From Neobacillus soli NBRC 102451 (GTDB taxonomy: Bacteria; Bacillota; Bacilli; Bacillales; Cytobacillaceae), in the NCBI RefSeq assembly GCF_001591665.1, contig NZ_BCVI01000059.1, forward strand, positions 16,951 to 80,950: a stretch of 64,000 nt of DNA, given 5' to 3'. The notes under the pieces are model-generated. The model did not search any database. It was not told where the DNA came from and saw only the letters and a program-made list of their open reading frames with translations. The position numbers were made by a program, and so were the translations under genes. Position 1 is the first letter of the stretch. Each line of letters starts with the position of its first letter. Below are positions 48,547-58,446 of the stretch, one piece after another.

Positions 48547-49902
48547 TTATGCACCCGGCGCATCATTATACCGAGTCTCTAAATTTACGAATTTATTATA
48601 TTCCTTTACAAAGGCTAACGAAACCGTCCCCGTTGGACCATTACGCTGCTTTGCAATAATGATTTCGATAATATTCTTATTCTCTGATTCTTTATCATAG
48701 TAATCATCACGATACAAGAAGGCGACGATATCGGCATCCTGCTCAATACTACCTGATTCACGAATATCAGACATCATCGGTCGCTTATCCTGACGCTGCT
48801 CAACACCACGGGAAAGCTGTGAAAGGGCAATAACCGGAACTTTAAGCTCACGAGCTAACTGCTTAAGAGAACGTGAGATTTCCGATACTTCCTGCTGACG
48901 ATTCTCGCCAGATCTGCCGTTTCCTAAGATAAGCTGCAAATAATCAATTAAAATCATTCCTAAACCGTGCTCTTGCTGCAAACGCCGGCATTTTGAACGA
49001 ATTTCATTGACTCTAACACCAGGAGTATCGTCGATAAAGATCCCAGAATTCGAAAGACTTCCCATCGCCATTGTCAGCTTGCCCCAGTCATCATCCGTAA
49101 GGGAACCGGTCCGAAGCCTTTGCGCATCGATATTCCCTTCCGAACAAAGCATCCGCATAACAAGCTGTTCCGCACCCATCTCAAGACTGAAAATCGCCAC
49201 ATTTTCATTCGTTTTCGTGGCAACATTTGCAGCAATATTCAAGGCAAAGGCTGTTTTACCCACGGAAGGACGGGCACCGACAATGATTAAATCATTACGC
49301 TGGAATCCAGCCGTCATTCGGTCCAGTTCAGCAAATCCTGTGGAAATACCCGTTATATCGCCGACGCGGTTGTGCATTTCCTCAATATTGTCATACGTTC
49401 GGACAAGGACATCTTTAATATTATGGAAGGCTCCGGCATTCTTTCTTTGAGCCACCGCCATAATATTTTTTTCCGCCTCGCTTAAGAGTGCTTCGACCTC
49501 ATCCTCACGGGAATAACCATCAGAGGCAATCTCAGTAGCCGTGCGAATTAATCTTCTAAGTAATGATTTTTCTTCTACTATTCTCGCATAATACTCAATA
49601 TTGGCAGCCGTCGGAACAGACCCCGCCAACTCACTTAAATAACTGACGCCGCCAGTATCTTCAATCAGTTTAGCTGCAGCCAGCTCCTCCGTTACGGTAA
49701 CAAGGTCAACCGCTTTACCTCCATCGTTTAGCTTTTGCATCACATTAAAAATTTTCTGATGCGAAGCACGATAAAAATCCTCAGGAATTAGTATTTCTGA
49801 AGCTAAGGTGAGTGCGGATGGCTCTAAAAAGATTGCCCCTAAAACGGCCTGTTCGGCTTCAATATTTTGCGGCGGCATGCGATCTGCGTATAAATCATTC
49901 AT
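48547..49902 (-). CDS. dnaB: Replicative DNA helicase (DnaB family; DnaC in B. subtilis)
   Basis: A 451-residue hexameric 5'-3' helicase. N-terminal primase-interacting domain (PPQNIEAEQAVLGAIFLEPS), linker, then RecA-like domain with Walker A GARPSVGKTAFALN near residue 207, Walker B MILIDYLQLI near 316, and REVSEISRSLKQLA-type and LSQLSRGVE blocks (sensor and arginine finger region). It unwinds DNA at the fork with DnaI/PriA loading systems. Own promoter region upstream. Confidence 0.97.
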   Translation of the reverse strand: MNDLYADRMPPQNIEAEQAVLGAIFLEPSALTLASEILIPEDFYRASHQKIFNVMQKLNDGGKAVDLVTVTEELAAAKLIEDTGGVSYLSELAGSVPTAANIEYYARIVEEKSLLRRLIRTATEIASDGYSREDEVEALLSEAEKNIMAVAQRKNAGAFHNIKDVLVRTYDNIEEMHNRVGDITGISTGFAELDRMTAGFQRNDLIIVGARPSVGKTAFALNIAANVATKTNENVAIFSLEMGAEQLVMRMLCSEGNIDAQRLRTGSLTDDDWGKLTMAMGSLSNSGIFIDDTPGVRVNEIRSKCRRLQQEHGLGMILIDYLQLILGNGRSGENRQQEVSEISRSLKQLARELKVPVIALSQLSRGVEQRQDKRPMMSDIRESGSIEQDADIVAFLYRDDYYDKESENKNIIEIIIAKQRNGPTGTVSLAFVKEYNKFVNLETRYNDAPGA

Positions 49903-50086
49903 CTATCAAAAACCTCCTATCATGAAGAGGGTAATTTAGCAAAGGTCATTTTAATTATCATATCATATCCCATAAAGAAAAAAGTGATCAGTTACACCTG
50001 ATCACATCATTAACAACTTTTATATCTTATCATGTTTTGTAACCATTTCGTACTGGAAAGTTTTATCCAGTATTCAAAAGCAGTAT

Positions 50087-50536
50087 TTATTTTACCTCTA
50101 CCACTGAAACAGTCAGTATCGCAGTAACCTCATGATGAAGCTTGACTGGAACCTTTGTGTGGCCCAGCGTACGAATCGCATCCACTATTTCCATTTTGCG
50201 TTTATCAATTTTAATTCCGTGTTTCTTTTGCAGTTCCTCGGCAATTTGCTTTGTGGTGATTGAACCAAACAGTCTTCCGCCTTCACCGGCTTTAGCAAAT
50301 AACTCAACCGTAATTTTATCCAAGGTTTCTTTCAGCTTTTTCGCTTCGGCAAGTTCTTCAGCCGCAGCCTTTTCTTCTTTCTTCTTTTGCGCATCCAATG
50401 TACTGATACTGGCATTATTTGCTTCCATCGCTAAACCCTGCTTGATTAAGAAGTTATGTGCATAACCATCCGCTACATTCTTCACATCGCCTTTTTTTCC
50501 TTTACCTTTAACGTCCTTTAAGAAAATAACCTTCAT
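50087..50536 (-). CDS. rplI: 50S ribosomal protein L9
   Basis: A 149-residue protein with the conserved start MKVIFLKDVKGKGKKGDVKN, the HNFLIKQGLA motif, a long connecting helix and a C-terminal domain (GGRLFGSIT). It overlaps the gdpP stop by 4 bases (ATGA), so the two are coupled. Confidence 0.97.
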   Translation of the reverse strand: MKVIFLKDVKGKGKKGDVKNVADGYAHNFLIKQGLAMEANNASISTLDAQKKKEEKAAAEELAEAKKLKETLDKITVELFAKAGEGGRLFGSITTKQIAEELQKKHGIKIDKRKMEIVDAIRTLGHTKVPVKLHHEVTAILTVSVVEVK

Positions 50537-52506
50537 TCCTTTTTCACTCCTTCAAAAAATTCATCAATCGCTAACTTTAATTTGTCTTCTGTTTCTGCTA
50601 TCGATAAACCAGTTAATTGGGTGGCTGCATTTGTCAGGTGACCCCCGCCTTTTAAGCTTTCCATAATCACTTGGACATTGATATTCCCGAGTGACCTTGC
50701 ACTGATTCCAATGATTCCTTCGCTCCGTTTTGAGATGACAAAGGAAGCAAGCACACCATCCATAGTTAACAGCGTATCTGCGGCTTGGGCAATAATGACT
50801 TGGTCATTAAGGTCGTCTTCCATTCCTTTTGCGATGGCAATCCCGTCACGGTAAAAAGCAACTGACTCAATCAGCTTGGCTCTCTTTATATATGTATCAA
50901 CATCTTCTTTGAGAAACTTTTGGACGAGAATGGTATCGGCTCCATGGGCCCGAAGGTAGGAGGCGGCATCAAATGTCCTTGAGCCAGTTCTTAATGAAAA
51001 ACTCTTGGTATCGACAATGATTCCCGCTAACAGGGCGGTAGCCTCAATCATTTCTATTTTCCCCCGCTTGGGCTGATATTCAAGAAATTCAGTGACAAGC
51101 TCCGCAGTCGATGACGCATAGGGCTCCATATAGACAAGTAATGGGTTGCTAATAAATTCCTCACCGCGGCGATGATGGTCAATCACAACCACATGATCAA
51201 TTTTATTAAGCAGTCGTTCTTCCATGACCATGGATGGTTTATGGGTATCAACAACGACGAGCAAGGTCTTGTCCGTGGAGATTTCAAGTGCCTCCTCAGG
51301 CCCGATAAAATGCAAAAATAACTGTTCGTGCTGGCGGATTTCATCCATAAGCCGTTTCACACCGTTGTCAATTTCCTGCATGTTCAATACGATATAGGCT
51401 TCCTTCTGATTCATTTGTGCGACTTTATAAATGCCGATACTTGAACCAATCGAATCCATGTCAGGGTTTTTATGGCCCATAATGATTACTTTATCACTAG
51501 CCGTAATTAAATCCCTTAATGCATGGGAGATGACCCTAGCCCTGACTCTTGTCCGTTTTTCAACCGGATTTGTTTTGCCGCCAAAGAATTTTACCTTCCC
51601 GCTTGGTAATTTAATGGCCACTTGATCGCCACCCCTGCCTAAGGCCAAATCAAGGCTTGATTGAGCTAAAGCTCCTAATTCAGGTAAGGAGGTAGCACCT
51701 GTTCCGACGCCGATACTCAAGGTAAACGCCACATTTTGCTTTGAAGTCATTTCCCTGACCACATCGAGGATAGAAAATTTCTCTTTTTCTAACATTTGCA
51801 GAATCCCTTCGCTGAAAACAGCAATAAACCGTTCCGAGGATATTCTTTTTAAAAAAATACCATTATCCTGGGCCCACTTATTCAGGAGTGACGTTACTAA
51901 ATTATTGATGCTGCCACGCATCTGATCATCCATCCCCTGTGTAAGATCATCATAATTATCTAAAAAGATAATAGAAATGACCGTCCGTTCATCCTGATAC
52001 ATTTTCTCGATTTCCTTTTGTTCGGTGACATCGAAGAAGTAGATCAGCCGCTCTTCACGTTTATGAATAACACGGAACTTCCGCCCATGCAGCTTAATAA
52101 TTTCTGTTTCAACTTCCTGCTTAATTAATGGAATCAGGGTATCCGCCACATCATAAAGCGATTTGCCGACCAATGTATCCTCATCGAAGCATGAAGACAA
52201 ATAGGGATTTGTCCATTCAATATAATACTCATCATTGATGAGCATAATCCCGATTGGCATCTCCATTAGGGCCTCTTCACCGACCTTTTTTACCCGGTAA
52301 GAAAGGGTTGAGATATACTCCTCCATCTCTTTCCTTTGGCGATGGTCAATGACAAACATATAGTAAATAGGAAAAAGCATTAATAACAGCCCGGCTGCAC
52401 TTACTATCCAATTATATAAAAACAGGACAATGAGCAGGACCACTGTCACGCCTATTAACCCGTAAAAGGGGTAACGAATTGACCGCTTTTCTAGAAATGC
52501 AGGCAA
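50533..52506 (-). CDS. gdpP: Cyclic-di-AMP phosphodiesterase GdpP
   Basis: A 657-residue membrane protein: two helices (residues about 13-50), a haem-type PAS domain (about 80-150), a degenerate GGDEF domain (about 170-300) and DHH-DHHA1 (about 335-655). Catalytic DHH motifs: GHKNPDMDSIGS, VVDTHKPSM and DHHRRGEEF. GGHLTNAATQ is the DHHA1 block. It hydrolyses c-di-AMP, affecting wall and potassium homeostasis. Confidence 0.96.
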   Translation of the reverse strand: MPAFLEKRSIRYPFYGLIGVTVVLLIVLFLYNWIVSAAGLLLMLFPIYYMFVIDHRQRKEMEEYISTLSYRVKKVGEEALMEMPIGIMLINDEYYIEWTNPYLSSCFDEDTLVGKSLYDVADTLIPLIKQEVETEIIKLHGRKFRVIHKREERLIYFFDVTEQKEIEKMYQDERTVISIIFLDNYDDLTQGMDDQMRGSINNLVTSLLNKWAQDNGIFLKRISSERFIAVFSEGILQMLEKEKFSILDVVREMTSKQNVAFTLSIGVGTGATSLPELGALAQSSLDLALGRGGDQVAIKLPSGKVKFFGGKTNPVEKRTRVRARVISHALRDLITASDKVIIMGHKNPDMDSIGSSIGIYKVAQMNQKEAYIVLNMQEIDNGVKRLMDEIRQHEQLFLHFIGPEEALEISTDKTLLVVVDTHKPSMVMEERLLNKIDHVVVIDHHRRGEEFISNPLLVYMEPYASSTAELVTEFLEYQPKRGKIEMIEATALLAGIIVDTKSFSLRTGSRTFDAASYLRAHGADTILVQKFLKEDVDTYIKRAKLIESVAFYRDGIAIAKGMEDDLNDQVIIAQAADTLLTMDGVLASFVISKRSEGIIGISARSLGNINVQVIMESLKGGGHLTNAATQLTGLSIAETEDKLKLAIDEFFEGVKKE

Positions 52507-52530
52507 GATTTTCAGCTCCTAAACGGAAGT

Positions 52531-53475
52531 CTACTCTTTCTTTTCAATACGCTTTCTAAACTCAAAGCCCATATCAGTAATACCTAATATCAATATTATA
52601 GTACGAAAAATGGGTATGATGAAAGCTAGAATTACAATAAATGCACGAAGTCCCTTTGAAACTGACCTTTGATGGAAAATATAAAACAAAAAGGAAAGGC
52701 CTTGAACAATCAGAAACATTTCTAAAATGGATTTAAGATTAATTAAGGCGGTATATATATATGTACCTTCTTGAGGATGAAACAGCATATTCGCCACAAT
52801 GACAATTAAATAGTACCATAAAAGGCTTCTTGGCAGGATCATATTTCGGATATTGCCCCACGGCTCAACCTTGACACCGAATCTTTTGGCAATTGGAAAA
52901 CAGATCCACTGGGTGAGAAAGGTAGCGAAAAAGGATGCCATAATCAAAGCGCTCGGCGCGAGTGTCTCAATTGTTTTTATAAGTGCTGCATTTTGCGCTT
53001 GCAATTGTTTTAATTGCTCTTCATTCCCCATTGCTTTAAGCAAAACTTGAGAACTCTTGAACGATTCATTTAACATCAGTGTAAACTCATGAATAATATC
53101 CATTTTTAAAAAGGCAACCACAACAATATAAAAAATAACAAACCCAGCCATGTATGTGAGCGAGCTAGAAATAAAAATCGCGGTCCGACTCTTGTTTTTC
53201 TGCAGTAAATAGCCGATTACCACACCTGCGGCGCCGTAAATCAGCATTAATCCAATTCCTATAAAAGAGCCAGCAATAAACGAGATAAATATGCCAGCTA
53301 GGAAGAACGCTGAGATATTTTTTACGTTATTCTTTGCAGCAAACATGATAAATGGTAACGGCAGGGCAAGGTTAAGGATAGATCCAATAACTGGAACATA
53401 AATCGTTATAAAGATAAGAGCAGCTAAAACTGCCAATAGGATGGCACCTTCTGTTAGTTTGTTGACATTCTTCAC
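52531..53475 (-). CDS. yybS: YybS-family membrane protein (DUF2232)
   Basis: A 314-residue protein with about eight hydrophobic helices, DUF2232. The open frame extends 58 codons further upstream, through the rpsR terminator, which is not credible. I start at GTG 53475 (AGGGG 7 bases upstream), giving M-KNVNKLTEGAILLAVL, the family's usual beginning. Position between rpsR and gdpP is as in B. subtilis. Probably an energy-coupling-type transporter component, function unproven. Confidence 0.85.
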   Translation of the reverse strand: MKNVNKLTEGAILLAVLAALIFITIYVPVIGSILNLALPLPFIMFAAKNNVKNISAFFLAGIFISFIAGSFIGIGLMLIYGAAGVVIGYLLQKNKSRTAIFISSSLTYMAGFVIFYIVVVAFLKMDIIHEFTLMLNESFKSSQVLLKAMGNEEQLKQLQAQNAALIKTIETLAPSALIMASFFATFLTQWICFPIAKRFGVKVEPWGNIRNMILPRSLLWYYLIVIVANMLFHPQEGTYIYTALINLKSILEMFLIVQGLSFLFYIFHQRSVSKGLRAFIVILAFIIPIFRTIILILGITDMGFEFRKRIEKKE

Positions 53476-53551
53476 TACTTCACCCCTAAGTTTTTCAAAG
53501 CTCTCTCTTATTTTATCTAGATATGTGGTCCGATTCAACTGTAGAGTATAA

Positions 53552-53589
53552 GAAAAAGGCAGCAGGGGCGAACCCTTACTGCCTTTCTT
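53552..53589 (-). terminator. Terminator of the rpsF-ssb-rpsR operon
   Basis: AAGGCAGTAAGGG-TTCG-CCCCTGCTGCCTT stem with T run on the minus strand. Confidence 0.88.
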
Positions 53590-53593
53590 AATA

Positions 53594-53833
53594 TTATTCT
53601 CCAGATACAAATGGTAATAATGCCATTTGACGTGAACGTTTGATAGCAACTGTCAATTTACGCTGATATTTAGCGCTTGTACCAGTTACACGACGTGGTA
53701 AAATCTTTCCACGCTCAGAGATAAACTTTTTAAGTAAATCCACATCTTTATAGTCGATGCGAGTGATACCATTGGATGTGAAATAACACACTTTACGGCG
53801 TTTTGCGCGACCGCCTTTACGTCCTCCTGCCAT
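53594..53833 (-). CDS. rpsR: 30S ribosomal protein S18
   Basis: A 79-residue protein with the conserved VDLLKKFISERGKILPRRVT and QRKLTVAIKRSRQMALLPFV (residues 30-75) that bind S6 and 16S rRNA. AAGGAGGG precedes the start. Last gene of the rpsF-ssb-rpsR operon. Confidence 0.97.
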   Translation of the reverse strand: MAGGRKGGRAKRRKVCYFTSNGITRIDYKDVDLLKKFISERGKILPRRVTGTSAKYQRKLTVAIKRSRQMALLPFVSGE

Positions 53834-53886
53834 GAAAATTCCCTCCTTTTTGATATTTTTTTATTTATATGTTCAGAAAGGTTTTT

Positions 53887-54411
53887 TTAAAATGGCAGAT
53901 CATCATCAGAGATGTCAATTTGGCCATTTCCCGCGAATGGATCTTCATCCACTTTTGTAAAACCTTTATTTGGATTCTGGTTCTGATTCGGGCGTTGATT
54001 CTGATTGCTCTGTCCATAAGAACTGCCTTGCGGTTCCCGTGGTGGAGCACCGAATTGATGATCGTTGTCGCTTCTTCCGCCGCCAGATGAACTTTTCGGT
54101 TCTAGGAATTGTACACTTTCTGCCAAAACCTCTGTAACGTAAACACGTTTACCATCTTGTCCTTCATAGTTGCGGGTTTGAACACGACCATCAACGCCTG
54201 CCAGGCTGCCCTTTTTCAAAAAGTTTGCCACATTTTCAGCAGGACGGCGCCAAACAACACAATTAATAAAATCTGTTTCTTTTTCACCTTGCTGATTTGA
54301 AAATGGGCGATTAACCGCTAAAGAAAAAGTAGCCACAGGAACACCATTTGGTGTATAACGCAGATCAGGATCCTTCGTTAACCGTCCAACAAGCACGACA
54401 CGATTCATCAT
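53887..54411 (-). CDS. ssb: Single-stranded DNA-binding protein
   Basis: A 174-residue SSB: N-terminal OB fold (MNRVVLVGRLTKDPDLRYTP, residues about 1-105), a Q/N/G-rich linker (QSNQNQRPNQNQNPN) and the acidic tip DISDDDLPF that recruits partners. I start at ATG 54411, 9 bases after AAGGGAG; a TTG nine bases earlier is in frame. Second gene of the operon. Confidence 0.96.
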   Translation of the reverse strand: MMNRVVLVGRLTKDPDLRYTPNGVPVATFSLAVNRPFSNQQGEKETDFINCVVWRRPAENVANFLKKGSLAGVDGRVQTRNYEGQDGKRVYVTEVLAESVQFLEPKSSSGGGRSDNDHQFGAPPREPQGSSYGQSNQNQRPNQNQNPNKGFTKVDEDPFAGNGQIDISDDDLPF

Positions 54412-54438
54412 CAGAATCAACTCCCTTTCTCCTAGAAA

Positions 54439-54454
54439 TGTTTCATGTGAAACA
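54439..54454. promoter_or_regulatory. Degenerate parS-like site between rpsF and ssb
   Basis: TGTTTCATGTGAAACA differs from parS by one base (T for C at position 8). It may bind Spo0J weakly. Confidence 0.55.
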
Positions 54455-54484
54455 TTTACTCCAGAAAAACTTTTTTATCTATTT

Positions 54485-54772
54485 TTATTCTTCTTCTTTA
54501 ATTACGATATGGCGAATGATATCTTCGCTGATCTTTGCAAGACGAGAAAATTCTTGTACTGCAGCAGCTGAAGATGTTGTTTTAGCGATTTGGTAGTATC
54601 CGTCACGGAAATCGTTGATTTCATAAGCAAGACGGCGTTTTCCCCAATCCTTTGTTTCAGCAGTCTCCGCACCGTTATCAAGAAGAATCGTATTAAAACG
54701 CTCTACAAGAGCCTTCTTTGCTTCATCTTCAATCGTTGGGCGGATGATGTACATAATTTCGTACTTTTTCAT
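54485..54772 (-). CDS. rpsF: 30S ribosomal protein S6
   Basis: A 95-residue protein beginning MKKYEIMYIIRPTIEDEAKK and ending in the acidic EEE tail, with WGKRRLAYEI as the core motif. The ATG at 54772 has GGAGGTG upstream; the frame can be extended by three codons. First gene of the rpsF-ssb-rpsR operon. Confidence 0.97.
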   Translation of the reverse strand: MKKYEIMYIIRPTIEDEAKKALVERFNTILLDNGAETAETKDWGKRRLAYEINDFRDGYYQIAKTTSSAAAVQEFSRLAKISEDIIRHIVIKEEE

Positions 54773-54956
54773 CACAGTCACCTCCTTTTGGTCTAAACGG
54801 CCCTATTGGGCAAGGAGCAATTATTCATTACTCACAAGTTGAAAGTATAGCATAGTTGGAATGGAATTGCAATGTCCTTCACATGAATGCCATATTTCAT
54901 TCCGTAAATTACTCTTTTAAAAAAAATTAGCTCTGTTAAACTTGTATGTTGATTTG

Positions 54957-55050
54957 CGCTCAAGAAGCTTCGCTTTCCGCGGGCGTGCCGGGGAGACTCC
55001 TCGGCCCCGTACTCCCGCAGGAGTCTTCGTGCCTTCCGCTCCAATCAACA
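54957..55050. repeat. Bacillaceae intergenic repeat (AAGCTTCGCTTTCCGCGGGC type)
   Basis: AAGAAGCTTCGCTTTCCGCG then GGAGACTCCTCGGCCCCGTA and AGGAGTCTTCGTGCCTTCC; a GC-rich, hairpin-forming element common between genes of Bacillus species, bounded here by TGTTGATT/AATCAACA. It fills the spacer between rpsF and ychF. Confidence 0.7.
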
Positions 55051-55088
55051 TAGTGGCAAAAATCAACGCTGGGCTTTAATAGAGCCAC

Positions 55089-55119
55089 TAATAAAAAGGA
55101 AACTGACTACAGAGTCAGC
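55089..55119 (-). terminator. Hairpin after ychF
   Basis: CTGACT-CTGT-AGTCAG stem followed by TTTCCTTTTTA on the minus strand. Confidence 0.65.
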
Positions 55120-55128
55120 TCCAACTAA

Positions 55129-56229
55129 TTAAACATTAAAACGGAAATGGATGACGTCGCCGTCTTTTACTTCATATTCTTTGCCTTCTAAACGAACTTT
55201 GCCGGCTTCCTTAGCAGCAGTATGGCTGCCAGCGGCTAGTAAATCCTCATAGGAGACTGTTTCTGCACGTATAAAGCCACGTTCAAAATCGGAATGAATG
55301 ACTCCCGCACATTGCGGCGCCTTCATGCCATTTCTGAATGTCCAGGCACGAACTTCCTGAACCCCGGCAGTGAAGTAAGTAGCTAATCCAAGTAAGTTAT
55401 AGGCTGCCCGAATTAATTGATCAAGGCCGGACTCTTCAATCCCAAGCTCTGAAAGGAACATTTGCTTTTCTTCCCCTTCAAGCTCCGAAATTTCCTCTTC
55501 AATCTTTGCACAAATAACGATAACTTCAGCGTTATCTGCAGCAGCAAATTCACGAACCTTTTGAACATATTCGTTTTCAGTTGGATTCGCAATATCATCT
55601 TCGCTAACGTTTGCGACATAAAGGACAGGCTTGATGGTTAACAGATGCAATCCTTTAACTAATTTCATTTGTTCTTCCGTGAAATCAACCGTACGAGCAG
55701 GTTTTTCTGCTTCAAATGCATCACGCAGCATCGAAAGGATTTCAAATTCAGCAACGGAATCTTTGTCTTTCTGTTTGGCTAATTTTTCAACACGGCCAAT
55801 TCGCTTTTCGACGGATTCCATATCAGCAAGAATTAACTCCAGATTGATGACTTCAATATCATCGATGGGGTCCACTTTACCGGATACATGGGTAATATTA
55901 TCGTCTGCAAAGCAGCGAACTACTTGACATATCGCATCCACTTGGCGAATGTGGGACAGAAACTTGTTTCCAAGCCCTTCACCCTTACTTGCACCTTTCA
56001 CAATTCCAGCAATATCCGTAAATTCAAACGCCGTTGGTACGGTTTTCTTCGGCTGGACAAGCTCCGTTAATTTTTGAAGTCGGTGGTCAGGTACTTCGAC
56101 AATTCCGACATTCGGGTCGATTGTACAGAACGGGTAATTTGCCGATTCCGCCCCCGCCTGTGTAATTGCATTAAATAATGTAGACTTACCAACATTCGGT
56201 AATCCTACAATCCCAGCTGTTAAAGCCAT
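55129..56229 (-). CDS. ychF: Ribosome-binding ATPase YchF/OLA1 (EngD)
   Basis: A 366-residue Obg-family ATPase that prefers ATP over GTP. G domain with GLPNVGKSTLFNAITQ (residues 8-23), DIAGIVKGASKGEGLGNKFL (switch/G3), the altered G4 NVSED and a coiled-coil insertion (about 135-200); C-terminal TGS-like domain ends GKEYEVKDGDVIHFRFNV. It associates with ribosomes and stress response. Single-gene unit. Confidence 0.96.
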   Translation of the reverse strand: MALTAGIVGLPNVGKSTLFNAITQAGAESANYPFCTIDPNVGIVEVPDHRLQKLTELVQPKKTVPTAFEFTDIAGIVKGASKGEGLGNKFLSHIRQVDAICQVVRCFADDNITHVSGKVDPIDDIEVINLELILADMESVEKRIGRVEKLAKQKDKDSVAEFEILSMLRDAFEAEKPARTVDFTEEQMKLVKGLHLLTIKPVLYVANVSEDDIANPTENEYVQKVREFAAADNAEVIVICAKIEEEISELEGEEKQMFLSELGIEESGLDQLIRAAYNLLGLATYFTAGVQEVRAWTFRNGMKAPQCAGVIHSDFERGFIRAETVSYEDLLAAGSHTAAKEAGKVRLEGKEYEVKDGDVIHFRFNV

Positions 56230-56337
56230 TTATTTCACTCCTCTAAAAAAATTGATCTATGTTTAAATAAAAAAATTAGTTCTATATTCATCAAAGTGGC
56301 AAGCCTTTCACAATTATAGGCATTTATCTAAAAAAAG

Positions 56338-56366
56338 ACAACTGCCGCTTTTGCAGCGGCAGTTAG
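56338..56366 (-). terminator. Terminator at the end of yyaE
   Basis: AACTGCCGCT-GCAAA-AGCGGCAGTT stem then TTTTTT on the minus strand; the first arm overlaps the stop codon region. Confidence 0.85.
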
Positions 56367-58369
56367 TTTACTTTTTCAAGATTCACAAGACAATCGTACA
56401 AGGTACTCCCTAGCCCGTTATCGGATTCCCTGCTTGAGGTCAGGTTATTTACAGACCCGCCAAACTGCTTCCAAATCCCTTCATCGATATTAATCGTATT
56501 TGGGTGGGCCTTTGCTAAAATAAAAATATAGCCTTTAACTTCACCGCGGTCATTCCATACCTTGACGTAATCCCCATTCTTCAATCCCTGTTCCTCAGCA
56601 ATATTCTGTGCAACCTCAACCTTTAGCTTGAGATTCGCTCCTAAAAGATGATAGTTCTGCGAGTGATTGGAGCGTAAGGGATGAATCGTTAGCAGGCTGT
56701 AGGGATATTTTTCTGCAAGCTTAGGGCTATTCCATTTCGATTCATCCGGAACCGCTAATGTTAATCTCCCATTATCGCCCTTTTGTTGAACAGCGAAGGA
56801 AGTAAACTCAAACTTACCCGTTGGTGTTTTAAACTTCCGGTCAGACCACGGGACTTTTTCCACAGGCAGTTCCATGGTATGCAATGCCTGTAATTTTTCA
56901 AGGGTAATCCCTTTGTCTTCCAATGGCTTCAAGGTCATCTGTAGCCATTCTTCTCTAGTAAAATCAAAATCCTCACCAAAACCCAGCCTGTTCGCCAATT
57001 GTGTCCATATCCATAAATCTGACTTTGTTTCACCAGGAGAGGCGACGAGCTTTGGACCATAATTGACATAATGATGATACATTGAGGAATAATAAAAATC
57101 CTCTTCCTCAAAAGCTGTCGTTGTCGGCAAAACATAATCAGCGAGCATCGCTGTATCCGTCATAAATTGCTCGATGACCACCAGTGTTGGAACCTTAGTG
57201 AAGGCTTTTTCTACCACTTCGGTGTCAGGCACCTGGGTAAGCGGGTTCCCGCAGGTTACGACAATCATCTTTATTTCTGGGTCCGTTGCTGCTAAGACTT
57301 CTTCTGCCTGCTTCATGATTGAAAATTGTCTGTGGTTTTGTTTGCGCTTGGAAAGTGTCAACTCTTCGAAAGCAAAGCTTTGGCCTACTTGGAGATTGGC
57401 ATAGTTGGCGCCGCCGCCAGCAATACCGATATTTCCACTGATGGCGACAAGGGCATCAATGAAACGAATCGTATTTCCGCCGTTTTTATAGCGCTGCATC
57501 CCTAAACCCATATAAGTTGCCGTTGGTTTATCCGCATATACAACCGCTAATTTCGTCATGACCTCACAGGATACTTCGGTGATTTCACTAATTTCAGCTA
57601 AGGAAATTTCCTCAAGAAGCTGTGATAAATCAGCAACACCATGGGTAAATTGCTCAATAAATTCCCGGTCCTCTAACCCTAAACGGAACATTTCCTTGAT
57701 AATCCCAGCAGCTAGTAATCCGTCCATTCCCGGCTTAATCGTTATATATTCATCAGCAATTTTTGCCGTCGCATTATAAAGCGGATCGATGACAACTAAT
57801 TTTGCCCCTTGTTTTTTTGCCTCAAGCAACTTTTCATAAAAGTGCATATTTGTCCGGGCAACATTTCTACCCCAAACAATGATATTTTTACTATTATAAA
57901 TATCATTTGGTTCATGACTCCAAGCCTCACCAAAGTCCCACTTTTGTGCTTCAATTCCCGCCCCCCAGCAGAGAGATCCGTAAAGCTCCGTTACTCCTCC
58001 ATAGCTATTAAAAAATCGCTGGTCGAGGTTTTTCAATATCCCGTTATTTGCATAATCATGACTGTGCAAAACGGCTGTAGATCCGTGTTGTTCCTTAACT
58101 TCTTGTAATCTTGCGGCGATTTCATCAAGAGCCTGCTCCCAAGTGATTTGCTCGAAGCTGCCGTTAACCTTTTTTAAAGGGTGCAATAGCCGCTTTGATG
58201 AGTTTGCTCTCGTTTCAAGCATCCGGCCCCGACCACAAATTTTCCCTAGTGTAATTGGATGGGTGGGGTCTCCTTCTACCTTCGTAACCTTGTCATTCTC
58301 TATCGTTACATTGAATCCACAGCTATCCCAGCAATTTAACGGGCAAGCCGTCTTTCGTACATGTGCCAA
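56363..58369 (-). CDS. yyaE: Molybdopterin oxidoreductase (YyaE, DMSO-reductase superfamily)
   Basis: A ~668-residue oxidoreductase with a [4Fe-4S] site near the N-terminus (CPLNCWDSCGF and the fourth Cys in GKICGRG) and bis-MGD-binding blocks: SLCWGAGIEAQKWDFG, IIVWGRNVARTNMH, YMGLGMQRYKNGG, CGNPLTQVPDT and HPLRSNHSQNYHLLG. There is no signal peptide, so it is cytoplasmic. Substrate unknown; formate- or polysulfide-type activities occur in relatives. The start is uncertain: TTG 58369 follows GGGGGTGG; the frame opens at TTG 58384. No TGA codon interrupts it. Confidence 0.85.
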   Translation of the reverse strand: MAHVRKTACPLNCWDSCGFNVTIENDKVTKVEGDPTHPITLGKICGRGRMLETRANSSKRLLHPLKKVNGSFEQITWEQALDEIAARLQEVKEQHGSTAVLHSHDYANNGILKNLDQRFFNSYGGVTELYGSLCWGAGIEAQKWDFGEAWSHEPNDIYNSKNIIVWGRNVARTNMHFYEKLLEAKKQGAKLVVIDPLYNATAKIADEYITIKPGMDGLLAAGIIKEMFRLGLEDREFIEQFTHGVADLSQLLEEISLAEISEITEVSCEVMTKLAVVYADKPTATYMGLGMQRYKNGGNTIRFIDALVAISGNIGIAGGGANYANLQVGQSFAFEELTLSKRKQNHRQFSIMKQAEEVLAATDPEIKMIVVTCGNPLTQVPDTEVVEKAFTKVPTLVVIEQFMTDTAMLADYVLPTTTAFEEEDFYYSSMYHHYVNYGPKLVASPGETKSDLWIWTQLANRLGFGEDFDFTREEWLQMTLKPLEDKGITLEKLQALHTMELPVEKVPWSDRKFKTPTGKFEFTSFAVQQKGDNGRLTLAVPDESKWNSPKLAEKYPYSLLTIHPLRSNHSQNYHLLGANLKLKVEVAQNIAEEQGLKNGDYVKVWNDRGEVKGYIFILAKAHPNTINIDEGIWKQFGGSVNNLTSSRESDNGLGSTLYDCLVNLEKVN

Positions 58370-58446
58370 AATGTCCACCCCCAAGATGCAAAACTTTATA
58401 TCTACTTTCTACGGTCGCTTCCGCCTTTCAAATAAAAAGCATGAAA

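Noticed and set aside
53476..53649. 58-codon extension of yybS
   Set aside because: It runs through the rpsR terminator hairpin and is not part of the family.
57221..57233. GGTGTCAGGCACC inside the molybdopterin oxidoreductase gene as a repeat insertion
   Set aside because: It encodes QVPDTE in the normal family motif GNPLTQVPDT, with no extra residues, so it is most likely a chance match.
56363..58369. Selenocysteine in the molybdopterin oxidoreductase
   Set aside because: The frame has no internal TGA; the gene is complete with standard codons.
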